The notes under the pieces were generated by a model. The model did no database searches, had not been told where the DNA came from, and saw only the letters and a list, made by a program, of their open reading frames with translations. DNA of 64,000 nt from Algibacter pacificus. Its GTDB lineage: Bacteria; Bacteroidota; Bacteroidia; Flavobacteriales; Flavobacteriaceae. Of this stretch, positions 30,603 to 39,754 are shown piece by piece (the stretch's first letter is position 1; the number at the start of each line of letters is the position of its first letter). Position numbers and translations under genes: made by a program. The stretch lies in the NCBI RefSeq assembly GCF_008033385.1, contig NZ_VOGY01000001.1, forward strand, positions 672,303-736,302, read 5' to 3'.

Positions 30603-32537
30603 TTACCAACCAGGGTTTTGAACTAAATTAGGATTTTGTAAAAGTGTATTTTCTGATAGTGGCCATAAATAATCTCTTGGGGCTACAAATCTTTGTAATT
30701 CTAAGGTTCTAATTTGATAATATTCTTCTTGTGTTACGCCTAGATAATTCCAACCGGTAATATCTTTATTGAGTTCTTCGGCCGCTTTTTTCCAGCGTCT
30801 CAAATCCCAAAAGCGTTTACCTTCAAAAGCAAGTTCTATTAGTCGTTCTTGGTGCAAGATGTCTCTCATACCTTCTTTTGTAGAGGGTTTAGAAGGGTTA
30901 ACAGAATAATTAGACCAAGATTCGGCAATACCTTCTAGACCAGCTCTTTTTCTAACTAAGTCTGCATATTTAAATACGTCGGCAGTTGGGCCTTCAGCTT
31001 CATTTAAAGCTTCGGCATAAAGCAGGTATAAATCTGAAAGTCTAATTTCTGGCCATGCATAAGCTCTATAAGGTTCTCCTGTAGAGTTTGTCATTCTCCA
31101 ATCTACTAGTTTTTTAATGTAGTAACCAGACACGTTGTAAAGAACACCCGCATTACTACCACCGTAATCATTATATTTTGCACGGATAACCCATGTGCTT
31201 TCATCTGATTTTGATGGACTGTCTCTTTTGTAAAATGTACTACCATCAAAACCTAAATCGGCGTAGAATCTTGGTTCTCTGTCAAAATTTATACGTGCAG
31301 TTTGAAAACCTTCTTCTATATTATAACTTTCTTCTGCAGTAGCTAATCGAAGTTCTGTTTCATTAGTGAAGTTTAAAGTTTTATCTTCATTAATAGGAAC
31401 TCCATTCTTAGTATAGAACATTCTAGCTATTTTAAGTGGAGGTGAGAGAATTTTTTGAGCTAGTGTATGGTTGTATTCAGCGCTTACAGGTACCATACAG
31501 TAGTATTGTAAATTTGTAGTTCTACTGTTTGGGTTTGCCCAAACAATTTCAGGATTCCAACGTTCGGTAACGGCTTGGCGAACGCTTAATTTGGTTAATG
31601 TTGTTTCAGATAAATCAAACTGGTTTTGTTCAAAGTAAAATAAACTGTTACCATTTTCTTCGGCCGATTGTATGGCTGCTAATGCGGCATCGGCTGCTTT
31701 ACGCCATTTTTCAGGATCTTCGGTGGTATTCATTAAAGGAGTACCGTCATGGTTAACAAAACCAGTATAATCTGGGTTACCATTAAAAAGCGGGCTAGCT
31801 GCCATAGTTAACAATTCGGCTTTTATACTAAGCGCAATAGGTTGTGTTATACGTCCTAATTCGTTAGTTATATCTTGTATAGATTCTGGTAATTTTTCAA
31901 CTGAATCATCTAGTAAATTAGATATGTATGTTACGCAATCGTCAAAAGGAGCTCTAGTTACGTTTATTTCTTCAGTAGAGGCTTCAATTGGTATGTTTTT
32001 ATCAATAATAGGAATTGGACCATACATTCTTAACAAGTAATAGTGGTAGTAAGCTTTTAGAAACTCAGCTTCGCCTATCCATCTTGTTCTTTCACTGTCA
32101 TCCAAATCTCTAGCGTTGTTTGGATCGCTCATTTTTTCAATAAAAATGTTACAGTGTCTTATTCCATCAAAAATGTCATAATTGTTACTTGATCCTGCTC
32201 CATAAGAGTTACCATCCCAAACATTCATTAAAGGGTTTCCAGCGCGTTGGTTTCCTTTTGCTATTTCAAAGTTAGGAATATCCGGCAATGTTACTTCGTT
32301 TTTCCACATTTCATCTCCGGAGAGCATGCCAATGTTAAATTGAACATTACCGTTTTTTGGTAAATAAGAATAGCATGTGAATAAATATTTTTCAGCTTCG
32401 TTTCTTAGTGTAAAAGCATTATCTATGGTAGGTGCACTATCTGGCACCACATCTAAATGTTTGTCACAAGATTGGATGTTCATAGCTAAAGCTAGAAGAA
32501 CGGCCAATATTTGGGTTTTATTAAAATACATTTTCAT
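30603..32537 (-). CDS. susD: SusD/RagB-family outer-membrane glycan-binding lipoprotein (susD1)
   Basis: 644 residues with SPII signal IQSC (Cys24). The SusD N-terminal TPR-like helices are clear (FLKAYYHYYLLRMYGPIPII near 165), and the C-terminal SusD/RagB segment ends with the hallmark HQERLIELAFEGKRFWDLRR (about 570-590) and ENTLLQNPNLVQNPGW. Role: lid and glycan-binding partner of the SusC transporter encoded 31 bp upstream. It is longer than the 506-residue SusD2 in this window, and the two pairs are not recent duplicates. Belongs to an operon of four genes behind the phased operator. Confidence 0.95.
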   Translation of the reverse strand: MKMYFNKTQILAVLLALAMNIQSCDKHLDVVPDSAPTIDNAFTLRNEAEKYLFTCYSYLPKNGNVQFNIGMLSGDEMWKNEVTLPDIPNFEIAKGNQRAGNPLMNVWDGNSYGAGSSNNYDIFDGIRHCNIFIEKMSDPNNARDLDDSERTRWIGEAEFLKAYYHYYLLRMYGPIPIIDKNIPIEASTEEINVTRAPFDDCVTYISNLLDDSVEKLPESIQDITNELGRITQPIALSIKAELLTMAASPLFNGNPDYTGFVNHDGTPLMNTTEDPEKWRKAADAALAAIQSAEENGNSLFYFEQNQFDLSETTLTKLSVRQAVTERWNPEIVWANPNSRTTNLQYYCMVPVSAEYNHTLAQKILSPPLKIARMFYTKNGVPINEDKTLNFTNETELRLATAEESYNIEEGFQTARINFDREPRFYADLGFDGSTFYKRDSPSKSDESTWVIRAKYNDYGGSNAGVLYNVSGYYIKKLVDWRMTNSTGEPYRAYAWPEIRLSDLYLLYAEALNEAEGPTADVFKYADLVRKRAGLEGIAESWSNYSVNPSKPSTKEGMRDILHQERLIELAFEGKRFWDLRRWKKAAEELNKDITGWNYLGVTQEEYYQIRTLELQRFVAPRDYLWPLSENTLLQNPNLVQNPGW

Positions 32538-32568
32538 GAATATTTTTTTAGTTTTTATAAATTCTATC

Positions 32569-35500
32569 TTAAAGTCTAGCGGTTAATCCAACGTTGTAAA
32601 CAGATTGGATTGGGTAGCCAAGCCCATTAGCTCCTTGTTCTGGATCCCATAAATCAAACGAACTCCATACAGCAACATTAATAGCACTACCGTAAATTCT
32701 TAAATTTTTAAGACCTATTTTTTTCACAAAAGATTCTGGTGCATTAAACCCAAATTCTATATTTTTTAATCTTAAAAAAGAACCATCACGCATCCACCAA
32801 GTTGAAGTTTGGTTGTTGTTTGTTTCTTGCTGTGTGCTAAGTCTAGGCCATAGGGCGTATACGTCGCGATTATCTTCAGACCAGTGACTGTCTGCGATAG
32901 CTTTAAGAAGTCCGCTTTCAGAGCTGCCGTTAATGTAAAAAGGTTGAATTAAATTTGGTTGAATAAAAAAGCTAGAACGACCAGAACCTTGAAAAAATAT
33001 GCTAAAGTCGAAATTCTTATATCCTATAGTACCTCCAAAACCATAAATAAGTTCAGGGGTTTGAGGTAATCCAATTGGTACTATATCTGAGTTGCTTATC
33101 ACGCCATCGCCATTAATATCTCTATATTTAATATCGCCACCTCTTACATCTCCAAATTGAGTTGGTGAATTGGCAACTTCATTGTCGTCTATAAATAAAC
33201 GTTCAGCTATAAAGCCATAGCGTTGTGCCACAGAGTTTCCTTTTCTTTTTAAGTATGATAACTCGTCTGGATAGTCAATTTCTGCATATTCTAAAATTTC
33301 ACTAGTAGAATAGGTCATATTTGCACGAAGACTTGTCCACCAGTTTGTTGAAATTTGTTCATTGTAATCCATTGCAACTTCAAACCCTTTACTTTCTACT
33401 TCTCCAAAGTTTGTTGATGGCGTTACTTGTAAACCAAGGGTTGATCCGACATCACTTCTTTCTTGAAGAATGTTAAATCTATGTTGTTTAAAATAATCGG
33501 CTGAAATGGTTAGTGAATTAAATAATCCAATGTCTAAACCAAGATTGGTTTGTCTAGATTTTTCCCAAGTAATGTTGGAGTTAGAATATCTACTTGTTGA
33601 TACTCCGGGTCTATAAAACCCAAACTCTTCACCAAAGGAAGCGCCATAGGTGCCGTCGTTTAAATTAACATTAGAGAGGTAGAAAAATCGATCTTGTTGA
33701 AGCCCTATTTCGTCGTTTCCAATAAGCCCGTAGGTAAATCGTAATTTTAAATCGTTAACCACATCTTTGTAAGGTTCGAAAAATGCTTCATTTGAAATTC
33801 TATAAGCTAGACCAAAGGAAGGGAAAAATCCGTATCTTTTTCCTTCAGCAAAACGCTCAGAACCGTTATATCCAAAATTGAATTCGAATAAATATCTGCT
33901 ATCATAGCCATAAGTAAATCTACCTGATATACCGTGGTTTCTACTAGGTAAAGAAGCTTGTAATGTACCGGCGTTGCCTGTTTGGTAGCTGGAAAGTAAA
34001 TTGATTAACATACCAGATACTTCATGAACATCGTTAAAAGTGTGGTTATAATTTACTGCTGTTTCTAAGTAAATTCTAGAGTCTAAACTTTTTGAACCAG
34101 GGTTGTAGTCAAGAAATTCTGTTCCTGTTGTACCAATAGAACCTTCACTTCCATCATTTAATACATTAAGAATAATTTCTCCAGTTTCTGGATTTCTTCG
34201 GGATTCGTAATAAAAAGGGTTGTAACTTCTGTTTACATTAAAAAATGAAAAACGTCTAATGTATCCCATAGCTCTGGCGCTTAAACCTTCTGTCCATGAA
34301 TCTAAATTTTGTTTTAACTCTACCTGTACTTGTACAGTAGAATTTTTATAAACTTGGTAACCGTTTACCATTTCGGCATATGGGTTTTGCGCTAAAACAC
34401 CGCTACCAGGGCGTGTTTCTGCACCACCAAATAATGGGTGTGTAGTAAAAGGGGAAAGGCTTTGTGGGTATATATCTGGAAATAATACAGGGTTTGAGTA
34501 TAGTGCAGAATTAAATATACGTTGTCCTCCTCCTATAGGACCAGTGTAATCATCAAATTGACCATATAATCTAATAATACCTTCGGTTGTAGGGGTTAAT
34601 TGTAAGTTAACATTACTTCTTAAAGAATAATTGTAAAGCTTAATGTTATTATTAAAATCATTTAGGCCGTTTACATTAAGCAAACCATTATCAATGTTAA
34701 AGGTTCCTGCAACATAATACTGGGCTTTTTCAGCTCCACCGCTGGCACTAATATTAAAAGCTTGGTTCCAAGTATAATCTTTTATTAATTGATCTATCCA
34801 GTTATTATTTGGGTATAATAAAGGATTATCTCCTGCTGCTGTTCTATCTATTTTGTTTTGAGAATAGGGTAGTGGCGCTAGAGGGTCTCTTGTTAATGTA
34901 GCTTCGTTTGCTAGCTTCATATAAGTAATGTTATCGGCTAGTTTAAAATTGTCTGTGTTGGACGAAAACCTGTTTTCAACTCTAAAATCAAATTTTACTT
35001 TACCTACTTTACCACTTTTGGTAGCAATAAGAACAACACCGTTAGCTCCACGTGCTCCGTAAATAGAAGCTGCGGCTGCATCTTTTAGAACGGAAAATGA
35101 TTCAATATCATCGGGTTGCAATCTAGCCATGTCGGTTTGCGATGATTCAATACCATCAATTAAGATTAAAGGGTTACGTTTACCAGAACCAAAAGAACCT
35201 AAACCACGTATAAAGAAATCTGAATTATTGGACCCAGGTTCACCACTTCGCTGGAAAGCAATCATACCTGCAACACGACCAGCCATCATACTGGTTAAGT
35301 TACTAGTAGGTGCTTTTAAATCTTCAGGTGAAATTGTTGAAATAGAACTCACTAAGCTAGCTTTTTTTTGTTTCCCAAAACCAACTAATACTATTTCACC
35401 TAATTCATCAAGATTTTCATCCAGTTGAACGTCGATTACCGTTTTGTTTTCCACGGCAATTTCTTTGGTTTTGTATCCTACATATGAAAATATCAAAACC

Positions 35501-35700
35501 GCTTTGTTGTTTGCAACTTTTATTTCATAATTCCCATCAAAATCGGCTGCAATACCATTTGAGGTTCCTTTTTCTAGAACGTTAACACCTAAAAGCGGGG
35601 TGCCGTTCGCATCTTTAATTGATCCTGTCACTACTATTTGAGCGAATAACGAATGGCAGGACAAAATGAGCAAGAATAATAAATGTTTTTTAATTTTCAT
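32569..35700 (-). CDS. susC: SusC-family TonB-dependent transporter (susC1)
   Basis: 1043 residues with a signal peptide (about 1-20). An N-terminal carboxypeptidase-regulatory-like domain (GSIKDANGTPLLGVNV, about 26-100) precedes a TonB-box-like EIVLVGFGKQ, then the plug (SPEDLKAPTSNLTSMMAG, DGIESSQTD, GARGANGVVLIATKSG) and the outer-membrane barrel with an aromatic-rich end at VGLTARL. Role: energy-driven import of oligosaccharides with SusD1. First gene of the operon, 125 bp downstream of the -7 box of the operator at 35826-35883. No dedicated regulator gene adjoins this pair, so control must come from elsewhere. Confidence 0.96.
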   Translation of the reverse strand: MKIKKHLLFLLILSCHSLFAQIVVTGSIKDANGTPLLGVNVLEKGTSNGIAADFDGNYEIKVANNKAVLIFSYVGYKTKEIAVENKTVIDVQLDENLDELGEIVLVGFGKQKKASLVSSISTISPEDLKAPTSNLTSMMAGRVAGMIAFQRSGEPGSNNSDFFIRGLGSFGSGKRNPLILIDGIESSQTDMARLQPDDIESFSVLKDAAAASIYGARGANGVVLIATKSGKVGKVKFDFRVENRFSSNTDNFKLADNITYMKLANEATLTRDPLAPLPYSQNKIDRTAAGDNPLLYPNNNWIDQLIKDYTWNQAFNISASGGAEKAQYYVAGTFNIDNGLLNVNGLNDFNNNIKLYNYSLRSNVNLQLTPTTEGIIRLYGQFDDYTGPIGGGQRIFNSALYSNPVLFPDIYPQSLSPFTTHPLFGGAETRPGSGVLAQNPYAEMVNGYQVYKNSTVQVQVELKQNLDSWTEGLSARAMGYIRRFSFFNVNRSYNPFYYESRRNPETGEIILNVLNDGSEGSIGTTGTEFLDYNPGSKSLDSRIYLETAVNYNHTFNDVHEVSGMLINLLSSYQTGNAGTLQASLPSRNHGISGRFTYGYDSRYLFEFNFGYNGSERFAEGKRYGFFPSFGLAYRISNEAFFEPYKDVVNDLKLRFTYGLIGNDEIGLQQDRFFYLSNVNLNDGTYGASFGEEFGFYRPGVSTSRYSNSNITWEKSRQTNLGLDIGLFNSLTISADYFKQHRFNILQERSDVGSTLGLQVTPSTNFGEVESKGFEVAMDYNEQISTNWWTSLRANMTYSTSEILEYAEIDYPDELSYLKRKGNSVAQRYGFIAERLFIDDNEVANSPTQFGDVRGGDIKYRDINGDGVISNSDIVPIGLPQTPELIYGFGGTIGYKNFDFSIFFQGSGRSSFFIQPNLIQPFYINGSSESGLLKAIADSHWSEDNRDVYALWPRLSTQQETNNNQTSTWWMRDGSFLRLKNIEFGFNAPESFVKKIGLKNLRIYGSAINVAVWSSFDLWDPEQGANGLGYPIQSVYNVGLTARL

Positions 35701-35825
35701 GTTTTTATAATTACGATTGTTTTTAGTTGGTTCTAGCTTTGATTTTTCTTAATTAAAAAGGGGATAATTATGTGTTAATTAAGTGTTATTTTAAACTAGA
35801 CTAAAAGTTAATATTTTAGTTGATA

Positions 35826-35883
35826 CGAATATAGATTTAACAAAACATTAATACAATGGATAAAATAAGGTAATATATGGATG
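35826..35883 (-). promoter_or_regulatory. Operator (21-bp direct repeat) and -7 box for susCD1
   Basis: Read on the minus strand: half-site CATCCATATATTA from 35883, second half-site TATCCATTGTATTA from 35862 (period 21), then a -7-like TATATTCG at 35833-35826 (one mismatch to TAnnTTTG), 29 bp after the second half-site starts. A TTG triplet at 35856-35854 lies 20 bp before the -7 box. The rest of the 353-bp gap (35701-36053) holds no gene and nothing else I can name. One of four matching sites. Confidence 0.65.
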
Positions 35884-36053
35884 ATATTGTTGTATTTTTA
35901 AAATGTTCGATAAATGAAGCAAAAAAAGAAGATATGGACTACAAATTATAGAGGTAAAGCTGTTGTTTTGTTAATTGGAATAGTATTTAAGCGAAGAATT
36001 TTTTAGGATTAAAAGATGGATTTGTAAAAAAATAAGCAATAAACTACATGTAT

Positions 36054-36620
36054 TTATTGTCTTTGGTTTTTTTTCATTTTTTTAGGACCATACCATAGCC
36101 AAAAACCCGTTATAGTAAATATTAATAAAGCCCCCCCTGTAGTTGTGCTGTATATTAGTTTGATGATTTCTCCTTCTGTTTGGAAAAAATTATCCAAAAT
36201 GGAGCCATCATGTATATCTTCTAATAAATCGGACCGCCTTATACCTGTTGATAATATTTTACCCGTGCTGGCGTCTAGTTGAATTTCCATGTAGTCATTA
36301 TCAAAAATAAATTTAACAACTCCTTTTTCGGGTCTGGCATCAATTCTTTTAAGGTATATTTCAGAATCGTTATTAAGAGTGTTTTTTAGAGTAATAAAAG
36401 CTATGTTTTCTAATGTGCTAAGCGGAAGCCAATCTTTTAAGTTTGTAGAAACTCCAGTTTTTGTTTTAGGAAGTATAACACTGTAACTGTTTTTTTTCCA
36501 TCCCAAAAGCAATCCAGAAATAGAAATAATGAAGAATAAAATAAATAAGTAGGCACCTGCAGTTTTATGAATTTTTCTAAAAACACGTATTAATTTAGCT
36601 TGTTTTTTTCTTTTGTTCAT
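36054..36620 (-). CDS. PepSY domain membrane protein
   Basis: 188 residues with two transmembrane helices, near 20-42 (AYLFILFFIISISGLLLGW) and near 150-175 (GGALLIFTITGFWLWYG), enclosing a periplasmic loop of about 110 residues with a PepSY-like segment (DYMEIQLDASTGKILSTG, about 108-125). This matches PepSY-associated transmembrane proteins. Family known: PepSY domains are linked to peptidase regulation, and PepSY-TM proteins often accompany outer-membrane receptors or redox functions; none is proven here. Encoded 33 bp after the X-Pro peptidase-like gene and probably co-transcribed with it, which makes a peptidase-related role attractive but unproven. Confidence 0.75.
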   Translation of the reverse strand: MNKRKKQAKLIRVFRKIHKTAGAYLFILFFIISISGLLLGWKKNSYSVILPKTKTGVSTNLKDWLPLSTLENIAFITLKNTLNNDSEIYLKRIDARPEKGVVKFIFDNDYMEIQLDASTGKILSTGIRRSDLLEDIHDGSILDNFFQTEGEIIKLIYSTTTGGALLIFTITGFWLWYGPKKMKKNQRQ

Positions 36621-36653
36621 TTTAGGTGTCTACTTATTTCTTTTTAAACTATT

Positions 36654-38501
36654 TTACTTTAAAGCATTCTTAAATGCTTCGGTGCCTCCTACAATGGGTA
36701 AATTTAAATGGGTTAAGTCTAAATTAACAGTAAGTGCGGTTCCTGGTTTTGGGTGTAATGTAAATGCTTTGTCGCTCGAAAAAATCATTAAGCCAATTTG
36801 CTGTCCTTTTTTTATAATTTGGTCATCTGGCATTAAATTAAAGGTTACTTGATAAAATGTTCCTTTTTCTAAAGGTGTACTTTTTCTAATAGACATGTGG
36901 TTTTGTGGATCGGCCCATCCACGAGTTATTATGTTATCTGTAATTTTAGCATCTTTATTAGTGTTCCAAGGTAAAGATACGAGCCATACCGAAAGGTTTG
37001 CTGCGGGTTTACTGCTGGCAAGATTAATGCTAACGTTAGCTGTTCCCGAAATATGTATATCATTTTTTAACGTAGGAGTAACATATAATAAGCGATGTTT
37101 GGTTTGTTCGGTTTGTGCTAACGTTTCGCCAGAAAAGTTGTAGTTGTCAATTAATGTTTCAATACCTTGTATTGTTGGTTTTGTTATAGATAATTCACCT
37201 TTTTCTGGGGCGCCATAATTTAAATGCAAAGTTACATTAGAGGCTTTTGGGTTTGGAAAATCGGCGTATGGTGTAGGGTGGTTTTGTGTATCGTTTTCGC
37301 GTACTATCCAAGCCTTGGCATCTTGTTTTACGCCGTTTTCAATGCCGTGTAAATAGTGGGTAAACCATCTGTTCATCATTTTTATAGGTGGTGGTCCTCC
37401 GTGGCCATTTTGGTGATAGTATATTTGGGTATCCAGCCCCATTTCTTTAGCTTTTTTGTATATTCTATAACTATGCTCTGGCATAACATTCCAGTCGTTA
37501 AAACCGTGAGACATTAATAGTGCCGCTTGCATTGGAGCCATATCGTTTAGGTAGTCACGACCTGCCCAAAAATCATTGTAATCTCCATTAATTCTGTCCA
37601 TGCCATTTTTCATTTCAGTATCACGAATTTTGGCATTATTATGCGCGCGTTTTGATTTGTCGCCACTATGAATGTAATCGTACAAAACATCAATATCTTC
37701 TCCTAAGTACCCTCCTGGAGATCTAATTAAGCCATTAGATCTGTAATAGTGATAATATGATGTGTTTGGGGCAACAGGAATAATGGCTTCTAGTCCTTTT
37801 ACACCTGTAGTTGCTGCTGCTAATGGGATTGTACCGTTATATGAGGTTCCGGTCATGCCTACCTTACCAGTAGACCAATATGCTTCTATCTTTTCATTAC
37901 TATCAGGGGATTTGTATCCTGGCCTACGACCGCATAGCCAATCAATAACCGCTTTAGGCGCTAAAGATTCATTATCCCCTCCAACCGTTGGCGTACCTTC
38001 AGAAAGCCCTGTTCCTGGAGATGATGAGTGCACTACTATATATCCTCTTGGGACCCAGGTTTTTATTTGAGAGTTAGAAAGCTTTGGTCTGTTTATTGTG
38101 CCGTCTAAAACAGGGTGTACCCTTGGTTTCCCTGGTTGTCCTAGTTCGTGATTGACATCCCAAAAGGCATTGCTTGGAAATGGTGTGCTGCTTTTGGCAT
38201 AATATGGGCTGGACTCATAAATAATAGGTAGTTTTAATTTTTCTGTTTCGGTTTGAAAGGGACGGGTTACGGCTACATGCATTCGGTCTAATTTTCCGTC
38301 TTCATCCGAATCAAAATCTGTTTCAACCCAAAGATCTTCTCTTATCCACTTTGTTTCATCAGAAAACGCAGGAACTATTTGAGCTTGTCCATCTTTAAAA
38401 ATAGGTGTCGCTTTTTGTGAAGTTTGAGCATTTGATTTTACAATGTTTGCAAAACTAAGGGAAACAAAAAATAAAAGAGTTATTAAATGTTTTGATTTCA
38501 T
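36654..38501 (-). CDS. Secreted S15 (CocE/PepX) hydrolase, likely X-Pro dipeptidyl-peptidase
   Basis: 615 residues with a signal peptide (about 1-26, ending SNAQ). Alpha/beta-hydrolase core with nucleophile Ser220 in GMTGTSYNG, candidate Asp336 in SHGFNDWNV and candidate His367 in QNGHGGPP. The C-terminal jelly roll (about 420-615) is the PepX_C type. In this family the close relatives are Xaa-Pro dipeptidyl-peptidases and cocaine or cephalosporin acyl esterases. The string before the serine resembles PepX, so removal of X-Pro dipeptides from peptide N termini is the best guess. It would act in the periplasm or outside. Two cytosolic Xaa-Pro peptidases encoded 8-13 kb away would continue such a pathway. 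Confidence 0.82.
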   Translation of the reverse strand: MKSKHLITLLFFVSLSFANIVKSNAQTSQKATPIFKDGQAQIVPAFSDETKWIREDLWVETDFDSDEDGKLDRMHVAVTRPFQTETEKLKLPIIYESSPYYAKSSTPFPSNAFWDVNHELGQPGKPRVHPVLDGTINRPKLSNSQIKTWVPRGYIVVHSSSPGTGLSEGTPTVGGDNESLAPKAVIDWLCGRRPGYKSPDSNEKIEAYWSTGKVGMTGTSYNGTIPLAAATTGVKGLEAIIPVAPNTSYYHYYRSNGLIRSPGGYLGEDIDVLYDYIHSGDKSKRAHNNAKIRDTEMKNGMDRINGDYNDFWAGRDYLNDMAPMQAALLMSHGFNDWNVMPEHSYRIYKKAKEMGLDTQIYYHQNGHGGPPPIKMMNRWFTHYLHGIENGVKQDAKAWIVRENDTQNHPTPYADFPNPKASNVTLHLNYGAPEKGELSITKPTIQGIETLIDNYNFSGETLAQTEQTKHRLLYVTPTLKNDIHISGTANVSINLASSKPAANLSVWLVSLPWNTNKDAKITDNIITRGWADPQNHMSIRKSTPLEKGTFYQVTFNLMPDDQIIKKGQQIGLMIFSSDKAFTLHPKPGTALTVNLDLTHLNLPIVGGTEAFKNALK

Positions 38502-38643
38502 AAGTGTAAATTTTTATAAATGTAGCTTGAAAGGTATTAATTTTAGCAATTACTTTTCGGTATAAAAAAAGACATATAATGTTTTTATCATTATACGCCC
38601 TTTTTAGAACTATAGGTTTAAACACGTTAGTTGTTAAAAATTA

Positions 38644-39636
38644 TTATTTTTTTACTAAACGTTTGGTAATTGTATTACCTAGTTGGTTACTAATTTTAAC
38701 TATGTATAAGCCGTTAGATAGATTATCTATATTGTATTCATTTTTATTTTTTGTAGGTATTAATGTTGCGGCTTTCTTTCCTAATAAATCAAATATGGCA
38801 ATATTAGAAATTGTTGCATCGTTGGTTGTTTCAATTTTAAAAGTAGATTTTGCTGGATTGGGATATAATTTAATATTACTAGCAAAAGCTACATTGTTAT
38901 TAGTGCTTAAAGTTTGACTGTTGTAAAGAGCTGTTACGGCTGCTTGATCTAGAACAGAATTATGTATCATAAAATCGTCGTATTTTGATATGGCACTACC
39001 ACCCCAATCGGCTCCAATAACCCATTTGTTGTAATTTTGAAAGGCGAAAGGGTACGTGTTTCCAAAGCTTTGAGTTTCTAAGAAAACACCGTTTCTATAG
39101 GTTGTAATTTCATTTTCAGATTCATCAAATGCGGTTACAAAATGATTCCAAACTCCATCTGCCAAAGCTGGTCCTTGATCGGCTGTTATTCCGCTAATCT
39201 TATTCATATATATGGTACTTGCACCAGCATTCCATGTTGCATTTATAATGCTAACCATGGCGTTTGTGCTTTCGGCATAAAAAACTAAATTGTATGCTGT
39301 ATAGCCACCCGCACTAGAATCGAGTTTAAACCAATAGCTCATGCTCCAATCGCCTGTTGTTGGTAACGTTGAAGCTTCTGCAAATTCGTATCGGTTAGCT
39401 ATTTGTAACACTTGACCTCGCACCGGGTCTGTAACAATACCTGAAGACATATTTCCAGTTTCAGTATTGTTTTCACCTTGGTTTTCCATTAGACTAATGG
39501 TTTGATTATTTGGCGATTCGGCATCAAAAACTGTTACTCCCATGTCGTCTCTAGACGAATTAAATGTAAAATGTACTTGGGCGTTAATAGATGAGATAGC
39601 GGTAATGGCTATCATAAATAAAGTAATTTTTTTCAT
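38644..39636 (-). CDS. LamG-type lectin-fold protein with T9SS sorting domain
   Basis: 330 residues. Signal peptide about 1-20 (ending INAQ), a laminin-G/concanavalin-like beta-sandwich at about 21-235 (WSMSYWFKLDSSAGGY, then WNHFVTAFDESENEITTYRNG with sugar-binding-like layout), and a T9SS type A sorting domain at about 255-330 (KLYPNPAKSTFKIE, ending KRLVKK). No catalytic motif is evident, so it is probably a secreted carbohydrate-binding or adhesion protein. The phased operator lies directly upstream, with its -7 box only 24 bp from the start codon, so the gene has its own promoter inside the minus-strand cluster. Confidence 0.8.
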   Translation of the reverse strand: MKKITLFMIAITAISSINAQVHFTFNSSRDDMGVTVFDAESPNNQTISLMENQGENNTETGNMSSGIVTDPVRGQVLQIANRYEFAEASTLPTTGDWSMSYWFKLDSSAGGYTAYNLVFYAESTNAMVSIINATWNAGASTIYMNKISGITADQGPALADGVWNHFVTAFDESENEITTYRNGVFLETQSFGNTYPFAFQNYNKWVIGADWGGSAISKYDDFMIHNSVLDQAAVTALYNSQTLSTNNNVAFASNIKLYPNPAKSTFKIETTNDATISNIAIFDLLGKKAATLIPTKNKNEYNIDNLSNGLYIVKISNQLGNTITKRLVKK

Positions 39637-39659
39637 AATTTATGTTATTTAGTATGAAA

Positions 39660-39716
39660 TAAAACTATGCCATTTATCTGATAAAAAAATGGATAAAATT
39701 TGGTTAAATATGGATA
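39660..39716 (-). promoter_or_regulatory. Operator (21-bp direct repeat) and -7 box for LamG gene
   Basis: Read on the minus strand: TATCCATATTTAAC from 39716, TATCCATTTTTTTA from 39695 (period 21), and 28 bp later TAGTTTTA (39667-39660), a -7 box with one mismatch to TAnnTTTG. The LamG start codon is 24 bp downstream of the -7 box. The site lies in the 118-bp gap after the BNR-protein gene and should drive LamG and perhaps the peptidase and PepSY genes behind it. Confidence 0.65.
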
Positions 39717-39719
39717 TAT

Positions 39720-39749
39720 ATGCCTTTTGTTAAATAAAACAAAAGGCAT
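39720..39749 (-). terminator. 12-bp hairpin after BNR-protein gene
   Basis: A perfect 12-bp inverted repeat (ATGCCTTTTGTT, arms 39720-39731 and 39738-39749) with a 6-base loop, just past the stop codon of the BNR-repeat gene. There is no strong T run on the minus strand. It abuts the first operator half-site of the LamG promoter, so it may insulate that promoter from read-through. Confidence 0.45.
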
Positions 39750-39754
39750 TGTTG

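Noticed and set aside
38567..38600. Small hairpin between the LamG and peptidase genes
   Set aside because: Only a 7-bp AT stem with no T run in the direction of transcription.
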